Part shown: one piece after another, positions 52,684-61,703 of the stretch
How positions within the stretch are numbered: position 1 is the first letter of the stretch
Layout of the letters: each line of letters begins with the position of its first letter
Origin: Gracilimonas sp965227785
GTDB lineage: Bacteria; Bacteroidota; Rhodothermia; Balneolales; Balneolaceae
Assembly: GCF_965227785.1 (NCBI RefSeq)
Contig: NZ_OZ245785.1
Coordinates: 1,240,001 to 1,304,000 of the forward strand
Direction: 5' to 3'
Length of the DNA: 64,000 nucleotides
Program-made: the position numbers and the translations under genes
Notes under the pieces: generated by a model
What the model saw: only the letters and a program-made list of their open reading frames with translations
What the model was told of the DNA's origin: nothing
Database searches by the model: none

Positions 52684-54099
52684 TTAAATATTTTGAATCG
52701 CCTTTAACATTTCGCTTGAGTTAATGGATCTGTAGAATTTGAGAACCAGATCTCTCATTCCATCCACCTTTGTCAAATCCTGTTCCCACATCGACTTATT
52801 ACTCAATACCTGATCAACCAACTCTTCATCACTTAGATCCTGTCTTTCACTAAAAAACTGCAGGTTTTTGGCATCATCCCGTAGTTCATCATGTCGATTT
52901 TTATACAATTTAATGAGGCAGGCAAGGGCAAAGACTAATCGTTTTGGCAGATGTCCTTTAATCTTTAAATAATCCAATACGGTAGGTAATACTCTAACCT
53001 TGTATTTTGAAACAGAGTTGAGCGAGATATCAATGAGCTCGTGCCGGATAAAAGGATTTTTAAATCGTTCTATTATATCATTGGCAAATTCGCTGGGGTC
53101 TCCTCCGGGAATCTGAATGGTAGGTACTATTTCATCAAACATTATTTTTTGCATCATCTCCCCAACCACCTCATGGTTCATAGATTCAGCTACGGTCTCC
53201 AATCCGGAAAGCAAGCCAATTTGTACCATCGAAGTATGGGCTCCATTCAGAATCCTCACCTTTTGCGTTCTGTAAGGAGTAATATCATCTACAAACTTCA
53301 CATTTAAGTCAGCCTGCTCAGCAGGGAAAGCCTCTTTGATCGACTCCGGTGCCTGAACTACAAAAAGATGGAAAGCCTCAGACTTTACCACCAAATTATC
53401 TTCATAACCAATACGTTTTTTGATTTCCTCAATTTCATCTTTTGGATAACCGGGCACTATCCGGTCAACCAGGGTGTTGGCGAATATGGTATGATTGGTA
53501 ACCCATGACTTAAATTCATCACTTAACTGCCAGAGATCGATATACTTTAAAATACACTCTTTGAGTTTGTCACCATTGCTCTCGATGAGCTCGCAGGGTA
53601 AGATATAAAGGGCCTTATCGACTGCCCCTCCAAAGTGCTCAAAGCGATGCTTAAGCAGCTGCGTTAACTTACCTGGGAAGGTTTCAGCCAGTTCATTATC
53701 TGCAGGCTTGTCACTTTCCTTAAACTCAATCCCTGCTTCCGTTGTATTCGAAACCACTAATTCCACGTCCGGATTCTCTGCCATGCTGAAAAAAGCATTC
53801 AGATCCTCAAAAGGATTTACGGCGCAGGTAACACATTCGATTTTACGGATTTCATCTACCTTTCTATCCCCTTCAATCCCCTGGCGTAAGTGATGATATA
53901 ACCCATCTTGCTCTCTTAACACGCTAACCATGCCCCTTTCTATAGGCTGAACTACAGCAACCCCTCCTTTATAAGACGTTTCCTTATTAAAGATATCAAT
54001 CATCCAATCAATAAAAGCCCTCAAAAAATTACCTTCGCCAAACTGAATAACTTTCAACGGCATTTCGAGTTTATCTGTATCTCGTACAAGGCTTTTCAT
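52684..54099 (-). CDS. uxaB: Tagaturonate reductase
   Basis: NADH-dependent reduction of D-tagaturonate to D-altronate; mannitol dehydrogenase family, 471 residues. The N-terminal nucleotide-binding strand is LKVIQFGEGNFLRAFIDWM; the C-terminal helical domain has the substrate region TQKVRILNGAHTSMVQIGLL (with the catalytic-type Lys) and FIRHELIDISLNSVSKYKVR. Length is typical for UxaB; UxuB (fructuronate reductase) is the alternative within the family, but the neighbour UxaA argues for UxaB. A candidate LacI operator lies 25 bp upstream of its start. Confidence 0.92.
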   Translation of the reverse strand: MKSLVRDTDKLEMPLKVIQFGEGNFLRAFIDWMIDIFNKETSYKGGVAVVQPIERGMVSVLREQDGLYHHLRQGIEGDRKVDEIRKIECVTCAVNPFEDLNAFFSMAENPDVELVVSNTTEAGIEFKESDKPADNELAETFPGKLTQLLKHRFEHFGGAVDKALYILPCELIESNGDKLKECILKYIDLWQLSDEFKSWVTNHTIFANTLVDRIVPGYPKDEIEEIKKRIGYEDNLVVKSEAFHLFVVQAPESIKEAFPAEQADLNVKFVDDITPYRTQKVRILNGAHTSMVQIGLLSGLETVAESMNHEVVGEMMQKIMFDEIVPTIQIPGGDPSEFANDIIERFKNPFIRHELIDISLNSVSKYKVRVLPTVLDYLKIKGHLPKRLVFALACLIKLYKNRHDELRDDAKNLQFFSERQDLSDEELVDQVLSNKSMWEQDLTKVDGMRDLVLKFYRSINSSEMLKAIQNI

Positions 54100-54123
54100 A
54101 GATTTTTATTAGTTTTTTACTTA

Positions 54124-54140
54124 TTAAAGTAATCGGTTAA
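54124..54140 (-). promoter_or_regulatory. Candidate LacI-family operator upstream of uxaBA
   Basis: On the minus strand it reads TTAACCGATTACTTTAA, matching the sites at 57826 and 59804 (14 of 17 against the latter). It lies 25 bp upstream of uxaB. Confidence 0.55.
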
Positions 54141-54375
54141 GTAACTTTGCCTATTGTAACAGAAAAGCAACTCTAATTCAATCAAAAAGTGCAAATAACG
54201 ACGAGTTTCAGTCGTTCGTCCGATTTATCTGCTTCCGCGTACTTTTTTAGAAATTTAAAGATGCCTACCTATTGGCATCAGTATGAGTGCCCGCTCAATC
54301 AGAGCCTATGTAAAGTATCTCCTGTGCATTTAAAAGCGACCCACATTCAGAGCATCTAAGAATATAACTGGGTTG

Positions 54376-55365
54376 TTAAATAGATAGCTCACAAGGTAAT
54401 TCAACCACAACCGGGCTGTGTTCTTCTTCAGAATTTATTTCATTTAGCAACTGCTCAACCGCTTGTCTTCCTAAAGATTTTGTAGGCTGGTCAATACAAA
54501 TAAAAGGGGAAATCAGGTATTCATTAAAATCACTTTTACCAAAACTCAATATTTTGACCTGCTGCGGATCGATCCCGTTCTCCTTCATATATTTTAAAGC
54601 CCCTAAGCCTACTGGATAGGTTACTGTAAATAAGGCCTCAGGAACTCCGTATGATTTCACTAATTTATCAAAACTCTCATAACCAGCCTTTTCATTATAT
54701 CCTCCTTCAACAATAGCGCTGGGATCTATTTCTAATCCCGCTTCTTTCAGGGCATCTTCGTAGCCCAGCCTTCGGCTTCGGCCAATATCTACGGAGTCAT
54801 AGCCGGACAAATGGGCAATTTTCCCATAGCCTTCGTTAATTAAATAACTAACCCCCTCCCGGGCATTGCTTCTGTCTTCGGCTTTTATGAAGCTGAAACC
54901 TGCGTCGTTAAATCCCCGGTCAAAAAATACCAGGTTTATACCCATATCTTTGACAACGTCAAATCGCTCGAGATCTTTGGTCTGTTCGGTAGTAGATACA
55001 AGTAAACCGTCTACCCTCATCTGCATCATGGTTTCGATATGAATTTTTTCAAGCTTTTCATCTTCCAGAGAAACCCCAATAATTACCTCATATCCATGCT
55101 TGAAGGCTGTGTTGTAAATGGATTCTACCACCGAAGCAAAAAAGTAATGGGCAATTTTGGGAATGATCAGCCCGATGGTTTTTGATTTTGATGATGTAAG
55201 GGATCGGGCTACCAAATTAGGCCGGTACTTCATTTTTTTGGCCATTTCTTTTACCTTTATTCTAGTCCCTTCTGATATATCCGGATGGTCGCGCAGAGCC
55301 TTTGATATACTCACCTTGGTCAAATTCAATTCATCAGCAATATCCTGTAATGTGACATTTTTCAT
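54376..55365 (-). CDS. LacI-family transcriptional regulator
   Basis: A sugar-responsive DNA-binding regulator of 329 residues. The N-terminal helix-turn-helix is VTLQDIADELNLTKVSISKALRDHPDIS, with the hinge helix region RPNLVARSLTSSKS; the rest is a periplasmic-binding-protein-like effector domain (KTIGLIIPKIAHYFFASVVESIYNTAFKHGY). It sits between uxaB and uxaC, and shared motifs in front of uxaB, the SDR gene and the GH28/lyase pair make it the likely local regulator. The effector is presumably a uronate intermediate; that is inference. Confidence 0.92.
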   Translation of the reverse strand: MKNVTLQDIADELNLTKVSISKALRDHPDISEGTRIKVKEMAKKMKYRPNLVARSLTSSKSKTIGLIIPKIAHYFFASVVESIYNTAFKHGYEVIIGVSLEDEKLEKIHIETMMQMRVDGLLVSTTEQTKDLERFDVVKDMGINLVFFDRGFNDAGFSFIKAEDRSNAREGVSYLINEGYGKIAHLSGYDSVDIGRSRRLGYEDALKEAGLEIDPSAIVEGGYNEKAGYESFDKLVKSYGVPEALFTVTYPVGLGALKYMKENGIDPQQVKILSFGKSDFNEYLISPFICIDQPTKSLGRQAVEQLLNEINSEEEHSPVVVELPCELSI

Positions 55366-55398
55366 TTCATTGTATTTATTTAAGAGCTAATAGGCATA

Positions 55399-55432
55399 GC
55401 CATTCAAAGGCCTAATGGCATTTAAGTAAATG
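55399..55432. promoter_or_regulatory. Inverted repeats upstream of the LacI-type gene
   Basis: GCCATT and AATGGC (spaced by 9), then a palindrome CATTTA-AG-TAAATG, lie 34-67 bp upstream of the regulator start. They are possible autoregulatory sites, but they do not match the TTAACCGGTAA motif. Confidence 0.3.
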
Positions 55433-55552
55433 ATTTATAGTATAAATATATAATTAAATATCATCTTGACAAGATTGCCCCCATGATACATAGCCAGCTT
55501 TTTCTATTGGTCAGGCACCCATTTTCTGTACATGACTACCTGAATTTACCCT

Positions 55553-56971
55553 TTAGTCCGCCTTAAAATCAAAGAATGTATTCGCATTTTCAAAACTTAT
55601 ATCCTTTGCCATATTTCCAACCAAATCAAAATCGGGTGGCAGCAAACCTTTCTCCATATCACTTCCGAGCACGTTACATAAAACACGTCGGTAGTACTCA
55701 TGGCGAGGGTATGAAAGAAAGCTTCTCGAATCGGTTGTCATGCCAATAAACTCACTTAATACTCCCATATTCGATAGCGACTCAATATGGGCCTCAATAC
55801 CATCTTTTTGGTCCAGGAACCACCACGGCGGCCCATGTTGGAGTTTTCCAGCAACAGAACCATCCTGAAAATTACCAATCATCGTGGCCATTAACTCATT
55901 ATCCCGCGGATTACTGTTGTATAATACAACTTTGGGAAGGTTATCCTGGGCATCTAATCTATTTAACAGATGAGAAAGCGGTAACGCAAGTTCAAAGTCA
56001 CCTATAGAATCAAAGCCGGTATCCCTTCCCAACTGTTTCATCATGCGGGAATTATTGTTACGGATCGCTCCAACATGAAGCTGATAGACCCAACCTTTTT
56101 CTTCGTCCATCACACCACAGTGATATAAGAAAGCCGATTTGAATTTTCTTACTTCTTCTTCCGAGGGAGATTGCCCATCCAAAGTTTTCTTGAAGATCAC
56201 GGCAATTTCCTTCCCCGTAAAGTCATCGGAATAAGGCCGGTCGGTTCCATGGTCAGAAGCACGGCACCCCATCTCATCAAAAAAATCGTGACGCTGACGA
56301 AGTGCTTCCAGGAAGTCATCGAAACTGGATATATTTACACCCGATACCTCCGACAGCTTCTGCACCCAATTTCTCCATTCGTCACCATTTTCGATTTCCA
56401 TACCACGGTCGGGCCGGAATGTGGGAACCATAATAAATTCATCAACTTTTTCCTCCATCAGCTGCTGATGATACTCGAGTGTATCGGTGGGATCGTCAGT
56501 TGTGGCTACCACTTTCACATTGTTACGTTTTAACAACCCCCGGGTCGAGAACTCTGGCAACTGAAGCATTTCATTACACTTGTCCCATACTTTTTCAGCC
56601 GATTTCCCATCCAGCAACTGTTCTGTAATACCAAATGGATTCTTAAGTTCCATATGGGTCCAGTGATACAGTGGGTTTTTCAGCGTCTTGGGAACTGTTT
56701 CTGCCCACACCATGAATTTCTCTTTATCTGAAGCTGACCCGGTAATGTACTTCTCATCCACGCCGCAGGTTCTCATGGCCCGCCATTTATAATGATCACC
56801 ATCTAACCAAATATTGGTGAGGTTATTGAAGTTTTTATCCTCAGCTATCTCCTGGGGTGGCAAATGGCAGTGATAATCAATTATTGGCTCATCCTTTGAG
56901 TAATCACTATATAGCCTCTTTGCTGCTTCAGATTGCAATATAAAGTCGTCATGTATAAATGGTTTCTTCAT
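55553..56971 (-). CDS. uxaC: Glucuronate/galacturonate isomerase
   Basis: Isomerises D-galacturonate to D-tagaturonate and D-glucuronate to D-fructuronate. It has 472 residues, normal for UxaC. Recognisable segments are the metal-binding start PIIDYHCHLPPQEIAEDKNF, the LDGDHYKWRAMRTCGV and NPLYHWTHMELKNPFGI motifs, KVVATTDDPTDTLEYH, and the C-terminal FIGMTTDSRSFLSYPRHEYYRRVLC. It is upstream of the LacI gene and 53 bp after the SDR gene in the same direction. No binding motif is seen directly in front of it, so it is probably transcribed with the SDR gene. Confidence 0.95.
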   Translation of the reverse strand: MKKPFIHDDFILQSEAAKRLYSDYSKDEPIIDYHCHLPPQEIAEDKNFNNLTNIWLDGDHYKWRAMRTCGVDEKYITGSASDKEKFMVWAETVPKTLKNPLYHWTHMELKNPFGITEQLLDGKSAEKVWDKCNEMLQLPEFSTRGLLKRNNVKVVATTDDPTDTLEYHQQLMEEKVDEFIMVPTFRPDRGMEIENGDEWRNWVQKLSEVSGVNISSFDDFLEALRQRHDFFDEMGCRASDHGTDRPYSDDFTGKEIAVIFKKTLDGQSPSEEEVRKFKSAFLYHCGVMDEEKGWVYQLHVGAIRNNNSRMMKQLGRDTGFDSIGDFELALPLSHLLNRLDAQDNLPKVVLYNSNPRDNELMATMIGNFQDGSVAGKLQHGPPWWFLDQKDGIEAHIESLSNMGVLSEFIGMTTDSRSFLSYPRHEYYRRVLCNVLGSDMEKGLLPPDFDLVGNMAKDISFENANTFFDFKAD

Positions 56972-57024
56972 TGGTAAGTGCTTCTATCTTTTTTTTAATA
57001 TCTGATTGTCTTAGTTCATGCAGG

Positions 57025-57807
57025 CTAAATAGTTGTGGCCGTGAACCCTCCATCAACAGTCACCATCGAACCGGTAACAAATGAGGAAGCTTTTGAGGAA
57101 GCCAGCCATATTACTGCTCCCGATAATTCTTCAGACTCCCCAAACCGGCTCATAGGGGTATGGTTGAAAATGGAGTTCGTTCGTTCTTCTGTTAAAATAT
57201 CTCTGTTTTGCTCGGCTGGGAAAAAACCTGGTTTAATAGCATTCACCCTAATATCATGAGGGGCCCATTCCCGGGCCAGAAATCGGGTCATATTATTCAT
57301 ACCGGCTTTGGAAATGCTATAGGTAAAAACTTTAGATAATGGTATATCGGATGAAGCCGATGAAATATTTATGATGCTCCCCCCTTCCCCCTGCTCAATC
57401 ATAATTTCACCTACAATGCGGCTGACAAGAAAAACCCCTTTTAAGTTGATATCCAGAATATTATTCCACTCCTCTTCGGTGATATCCATAACGGGGGTAG
57501 TAGAATTTACACCGGGGGCATTTACCAATACATCAATTCGGCCCCATGTATTCTTTACCTTTGAAACAGCATTGCGGAGTGATTCTTCATTCCGGGCATC
57601 GGCCTGACAAATCATGGCTGCCCCGCCTGCATCTTCAATTCGGGATACCTGATCCTCGGCACCTTTTTTATTTCCACTGTAGAACACGGCGGTTTTAGCT
57701 CCCGCCTTAGAAAGGGCATACGCCATTTCGCCTCCCAGTACGCCACTTCCCCCAACCACTATAGCTACTTTACCATCCAGTGAAAATAAATTTTCTATAT
57801 AGCTCAT
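57025..57807 (-). CDS. SDR dehydrogenase, probably D-mannonate oxidoreductase (fructuronate reductase) type
   Basis: A classical short-chain dehydrogenase of 260 residues. It has the cofactor motif VVGGSGVLGGEMA, the NAPG loop, the catalytic Ser150, Tyr163 and Lys167 (SSASSD, YSISKAG) and the C-terminal HTPMSRFGESEELSGAVIWLAS. The NAIKPGFFPAEQNRDIL stretch resembles the SDR-type UxuB/D-mannonate oxidoreductase (as in Bacillus YjmF) rather than a generic KduD, so fructuronate reduction for the glucuronate branch is my preferred role. KduD (2-keto-3-deoxygluconate dehydrogenase) remains an alternative. A candidate operator is 19 bp upstream. Confidence 0.85.
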   Translation of the reverse strand: MSYIENLFSLDGKVAIVVGGSGVLGGEMAYALSKAGAKTAVFYSGNKKGAEDQVSRIEDAGGAAMICQADARNEESLRNAVSKVKNTWGRIDVLVNAPGVNSTTPVMDITEEEWNNILDINLKGVFLVSRIVGEIMIEQGEGGSIINISSASSDIPLSKVFTYSISKAGMNNMTRFLAREWAPHDIRVNAIKPGFFPAEQNRDILTEERTNSIFNHTPMSRFGESEELSGAVIWLASSKASSFVTGSMVTVDGGFTATTI

Positions 57808-57825
57808 AAATGGATTTTTACTCTA

Positions 57826-57842
57826 TTTAATTTACCGGTTAA
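57826..57842 (-). promoter_or_regulatory. Candidate LacI-family operator upstream of the SDR-uxaC unit
   Basis: On the minus strand TTAACCGGTAAATTAAA, matching the 59804 site in 16 of 17 positions and lying 19 bp upstream of the SDR start. Confidence 0.6.
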
Positions 57843-57902
57843 GCTCAATTAATGTACAAAACTAAGCAGGTAATAAAAAAGTTAAATTCGACTCTGAAAT
57901 TA

Positions 57903-59654
57903 CTAATCGAAGGTCTCGTCATAGGTTTCTTCATCGGAAGGGCGCCCATTTTTCTGGGGTTCTCCATCGGTAGATCCAAAGCCGGTTAAATAAGGGGGAA
58001 CGAGTCCGCTTTTTCCCTGCAGGACTTCCTCCAGCATTAACAAAGCCAGCGGTTCCGGGATATCAAAACGAACATACTTATGACGATCTGATATGATGAA
58101 ATAACCCTGATGAAATTTATACTTCAGGATATTTTCCCCAATTATTTCGGCCAGCTTTAAATACTGGGGATTTTTCGTTGCTTTATACATTTCTAAAACC
58201 GTAACCAACATCCCTGCATCAGCAACTTCCGTATCAAAGTTCAGTTCCGGTTCTGCCTTCAGATCAGCTCCGGGATCTCCCAGTTGTTCCCCAAGAAACA
58301 AGTGCCGCATACCCCTCCATAAAACCTTATCGCCATCGCTCATGCGCACGGCTTTTGCTACTGCCAGCAACATTTCTCCGGACGGTTTAACCGGCTTAAA
58401 AGGAGTTCCCTTTTCCCCATAATACCCGGTTCTGGGCAAAGTGTGTCCGCTCAGATCAGTTCCATCTGCCCACATGGGCTTGAAATGATTTTCTGAAGGA
58501 ACATAGGCATGATCAATGTAAGCCCTGAGACCTTCCAGCGTCCACTTCAATAAAGTATCACCCGTTTCGGTTTGCTCAAGTTGTTCTGCCAGATGCAGAA
58601 TCATGACCGGACTTTTGCCATATAAAGTTTGCATTCGGCTTCCCCACAAAACATTACCTTCCAGGGCCACATCTCCGTACACTTTTGAAAACTGATTTTT
58701 TGCCCGGTCTCCGTAATTTGAAAAAGTAAGCTCACCCGTCAGTGGTCCATCTTCCGGAGGAAGCTCTTTTTGCTCAGGCTTACTGTATTGATAGACCCCA
58801 AGCCGGGTTTCAGGATTCCTGGCCTTCACGTATTGATGATATAAACGAACTCCCCATTTTTTGGCTCCTTCTTCATCCCCCAGTGCGTAAAGAGTTAACG
58901 CTGCCTGAATCATATCAGTACCAGCATTAATAAAGGTTAAACCATCTCCCGGGAAAAAAGAAGGTGGCTGACTGAATTCATGATCCCAAAGGTGGTTCAT
59001 CTCCATATTATATTCACCATGGCGGTTGAGATCTAAATTACTCCATTTTAAAATATGTGCGTTCCACATAGCCCTGAGCATCTTTCGGGTATGAACAGAA
59101 TCGACTTTCCACATAAATTCATAAAAGGGGAAATTATTTTTTAACTCGTGGGGGCGGCCTTTAAATTGATTTTCCATGGTCTGTAAATCCACAAATTGAT
59201 GACCACCCCAATATAGCAAACCCGAGGAATCAGACTGATGCTCGTACATATATTCTACAGCCTCAGCTGCCGCCTTTCTATATTTATAATTACCGGTCAG
59301 TCCACTCAGTCCCACCAAGACCCTCATTAAATTTTGCTGGCTCCCAAAATTGGATATGATCCAGGATTCATTTTCAGCCTCCCAACGAACAGGTTCTCCC
59401 GTTCTAATATGAATTCCGTCTGCAAATAATGGTGAGTGCTCATCTCCGTATGTATCCCTCCCATTTTGTAATACATTTTGAGCAAATTCCTCAACCGCCT
59501 GTAAGTACTTTGATGTATCTGCTTCCGAGATAAGCTGTTGTGAGCGGCATAAATACCCTTCATTAATTGCACCATAGCCTGCCTGAAGACTCCAAAAACA
59601 TCCGGAAAGGGCTATTACAATTATTCCAACAAACTTGTTTAATAGAACGGCCAA
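57903..59654 (-). CDS. Exported pectate lyase-like protein (polysaccharide lyase family 2 type)
   Basis: A predicted exported lyase of polygalacturonate, 583 residues. The start is TTG (59654); no in-frame ATG or GTG is available after the upstream stop. The signal peptide ends with a lipobox-like LSGC (Cys19), so it may be lipid-anchored. The body is helical, as expected for an (alpha/alpha) barrel. Key residues match, from memory, the Mn2+ site and base of Yersinia PL2A (H109, E130, R171, H172): H152 (WGGHQF), E170 (RPHELKN), R211 and H212 (LNRHGEY). The E-to-H spacing is 42 in both. It is adjacent and divergent to a GH28 gene. Confidence 0.65.
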   Translation of the reverse strand: MAVLLNKFVGIIVIALSGCFWSLQAGYGAINEGYLCRSQQLISEADTSKYLQAVEEFAQNVLQNGRDTYGDEHSPLFADGIHIRTGEPVRWEAENESWIISNFGSQQNLMRVLVGLSGLTGNYKYRKAAAEAVEYMYEHQSDSSGLLYWGGHQFVDLQTMENQFKGRPHELKNNFPFYEFMWKVDSVHTRKMLRAMWNAHILKWSNLDLNRHGEYNMEMNHLWDHEFSQPPSFFPGDGLTFINAGTDMIQAALTLYALGDEEGAKKWGVRLYHQYVKARNPETRLGVYQYSKPEQKELPPEDGPLTGELTFSNYGDRAKNQFSKVYGDVALEGNVLWGSRMQTLYGKSPVMILHLAEQLEQTETGDTLLKWTLEGLRAYIDHAYVPSENHFKPMWADGTDLSGHTLPRTGYYGEKGTPFKPVKPSGEMLLAVAKAVRMSDGDKVLWRGMRHLFLGEQLGDPGADLKAEPELNFDTEVADAGMLVTVLEMYKATKNPQYLKLAEIIGENILKYKFHQGYFIISDRHKYVRFDIPEPLALLMLEEVLQGKSGLVPPYLTGFGSTDGEPQKNGRPSDEETYDETFD

Positions 59655-59803
59655 AATTCTAAGATTAATTAACTTTTACTCATATTGAAATGAGAAAAAA
59701 ATGCTTTGGTTTGTATTGCGATCTAACACCCCAAATTAAGTACAGTTTATAAACCTTTTTAATCACTCTATTTTTTGCAAAATCGCTTTTTAATATATAT
59801 AAT

Positions 59804-59820
59804 TTAACCGGTAACTTAAA
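59804..59820 (+). promoter_or_regulatory. Candidate LacI-family operator in the lyase/GH28 divergent promoter region
   Basis: TTAACCGGTAACTTAAA, the best-matching member of the three sites. It lies about 120 bp upstream of the GH28 start and 150 bp upstream of the lyase start. Confidence 0.6.
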
Positions 59821-59939
59821 GTGATAACAACCGGCCATTTAGGGCTCAACTTTCTTGCTTAATGCCTTTTAAAAAGAGTATTATGGTCCTATTCAGCCGC
59901 TCGTACAATGCCAACCGATCAAATTTAAAAGCCTGACAT

Positions 59940-61559
59940 ATGTCAAAGTTTCTACATCAGCAATTTTACCTTCCGTCCCTTTCATGTATTAAAAAAGCTA
60001 CAGTTACTGCGACCGTATTTCTTTTACTATTTTTATTCAATACTTCACTGCATGCCCAGATGGGAGAGAAACCGAATGAAATTGCTCCCCTTGACGCCCC
60101 ATTTGAAATGGCTCAACTCAATCGACCTACTATTCCTGACCAGGTTTTTAATATCCGGGAATACGGAGCCAAAACCATGAGTGAATCTCCTGATTTTAAG
60201 AATACCGATGCCATTCACCGCGCTATAGAAGCAGCATACAATGCTGGCGGAGGCAAAATTGTCATCCCTGAAGGCAAGTGGCTCACCGGACCTATTCATT
60301 TAAAAAGTAATATGAATCTTCATTTGGCTGAAGGAGCAGAAGTCCTGTTCAGTGAGGATAAGGAGGATTATCTGCCAGTGGTACGCCAGCGTCATGAAGG
60401 AGTTGAGGCCTTCAACTATTCCCCAATGATTTATGCCTATAAGGTCAGTAATGTGGCGATTACAGGGAAAGGTGTTTTAAATGCCCAAGGTGATCATTGG
60501 TGGGAATGGTACGAAGAGTATGGGGCTCCACCTCGTGCTAAGGCAACCAAAGTCCCATTGTCCAGAAGAGACTTTGGAAAAGGATCAGGTATGGAGGGCA
60601 TGCGTCCCAGCTTCGTGGTCTTCTGGAAATCAGACCATATCTTAGTTGAAGACATTACCCTGAATGATTCCCCCATGTGGAACATTCATCTGATTTATAG
60701 CAGCAATATCATTGTAAGAGGGATACATGTAAATAGTCTCCGTGCACCCAATGGTGATGGCGTCGTCATTGACTCCTCTAATGATGTGCTTGTAGAATAC
60801 AATCATTTTGAGACCGGCGATGATGCTGTTGTTCTAAAGTCCGGACTAAATGAAGAAGCTCTCGAAATCAACATTCCTACTCAGAATGTAGTCGTCAGAA
60901 ACTTTGAAGCTCGAAAAGTAAGAACAGGAAGCGGCGGAGTGGTCTTCGGAAGTGAAACCTCCGGCGGAATCCGGAATGTATATGTTCATAATGCCCTATT
61001 TGACGGGAGCGACCGAGGGATTCGTTTTAAAACAGAGCGCGGACGGGGTAACATTGTAGAAAATATTTATATACGCGATGTCAAAATGAAGAATATTACC
61101 TACCAAGCCATTAACTTTAACACTTTTTATACCGGCCCAGATGCTACGGGGCCTTCACCCCTTCTTCGAAATATAAGTATCAAAGATGTGGAAATTGATG
61201 GAGTGCCCACTGCTATAGAATTGGTAGGCCTTCCTGAAAAATGGCTGGAGAATATTAGACTGGAAAATATCAATGTCATCAATTCCGAAAAAGGAGCACG
61301 TATTACCCGCGTTAAAAACCTGAGTATGAAGAATGTTACCATAAACTCAGAAGAACAGGCCATGATCGTTGAAGACGTATACGAGCTATTTCTGGATAAT
61401 TTAACCCTACAGGATAATGCTTCCGGAAAACCTCTGGTTTTTAAGGGAAGGTACACCGGGGCAATTTTCACTGATGACTTTGATCTTGACCAAATGTCAT
61501 TCACCGACGGACTTAGCCAGGATATCATAAGTAAAGAACCGTCTGTACAAGCCTGGTAA
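59940..61559 (+). CDS. Exported glycoside hydrolase family 28 (polygalacturonase-like)
   Basis: Hydrolyses galacturonate linkages in pectin; beta-helix fold, 539 residues. The signal peptide is long (to about residue 39, SLHAQ). The GH28 catalytic aspartates are present: D273 (NGDGVVID), D294 and D295 (TGDDAVVLKSG), 21 residues apart as in fungal polygalacturonases, and RFKTE replaces the usual RIK-type motif. However, the expected G-H-G histidine is Ser331 (RTGSGGVVFGSE). Residues about 52-58 start the mature domain (VFNIREYGA). Substrate may be oligogalacturonide or rhamnogalacturonan; not resolvable here. Confidence 0.85.
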   Translation: MSKFLHQQFYLPSLSCIKKATVTATVFLLLFLFNTSLHAQMGEKPNEIAPLDAPFEMAQLNRPTIPDQVFNIREYGAKTMSESPDFKNTDAIHRAIEAAYNAGGGKIVIPEGKWLTGPIHLKSNMNLHLAEGAEVLFSEDKEDYLPVVRQRHEGVEAFNYSPMIYAYKVSNVAITGKGVLNAQGDHWWEWYEEYGAPPRAKATKVPLSRRDFGKGSGMEGMRPSFVVFWKSDHILVEDITLNDSPMWNIHLIYSSNIIVRGIHVNSLRAPNGDGVVIDSSNDVLVEYNHFETGDDAVVLKSGLNEEALEINIPTQNVVVRNFEARKVRTGSGGVVFGSETSGGIRNVYVHNALFDGSDRGIRFKTERGRGNIVENIYIRDVKMKNITYQAINFNTFYTGPDATGPSPLLRNISIKDVEIDGVPTAIELVGLPEKWLENIRLENINVINSEKGARITRVKNLSMKNVTINSEEQAMIVEDVYELFLDNLTLQDNASGKPLVFKGRYTGAIFTDDFDLDQMSFTDGLSQDIISKEPSVQAW

Positions 61560-61587
61560 TCCTTAGTTTCATCAGCTCCTGTATCTC

Positions 61588-61616
61588 ACTCCCGCGTAAA
61601 AGCGGGAGTTTTTTTT
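61588..61616 (+). terminator. Rho-independent terminator after GH28
   Basis: ACTCCCGC and GCGGGAGT form a perfect 8-bp stem around GTAAAA, followed by seven Ts, 29 bp after the GH28 stop. Confidence 0.9.
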
Positions 61617-61703
61617 GCTTGCATAAAACCGACTTCAGAATCTCTATCTACTATCAGGCTTTACTCAGCTCAGGATGATTGGTGAATGATAACACGCTGC
61701 TTG

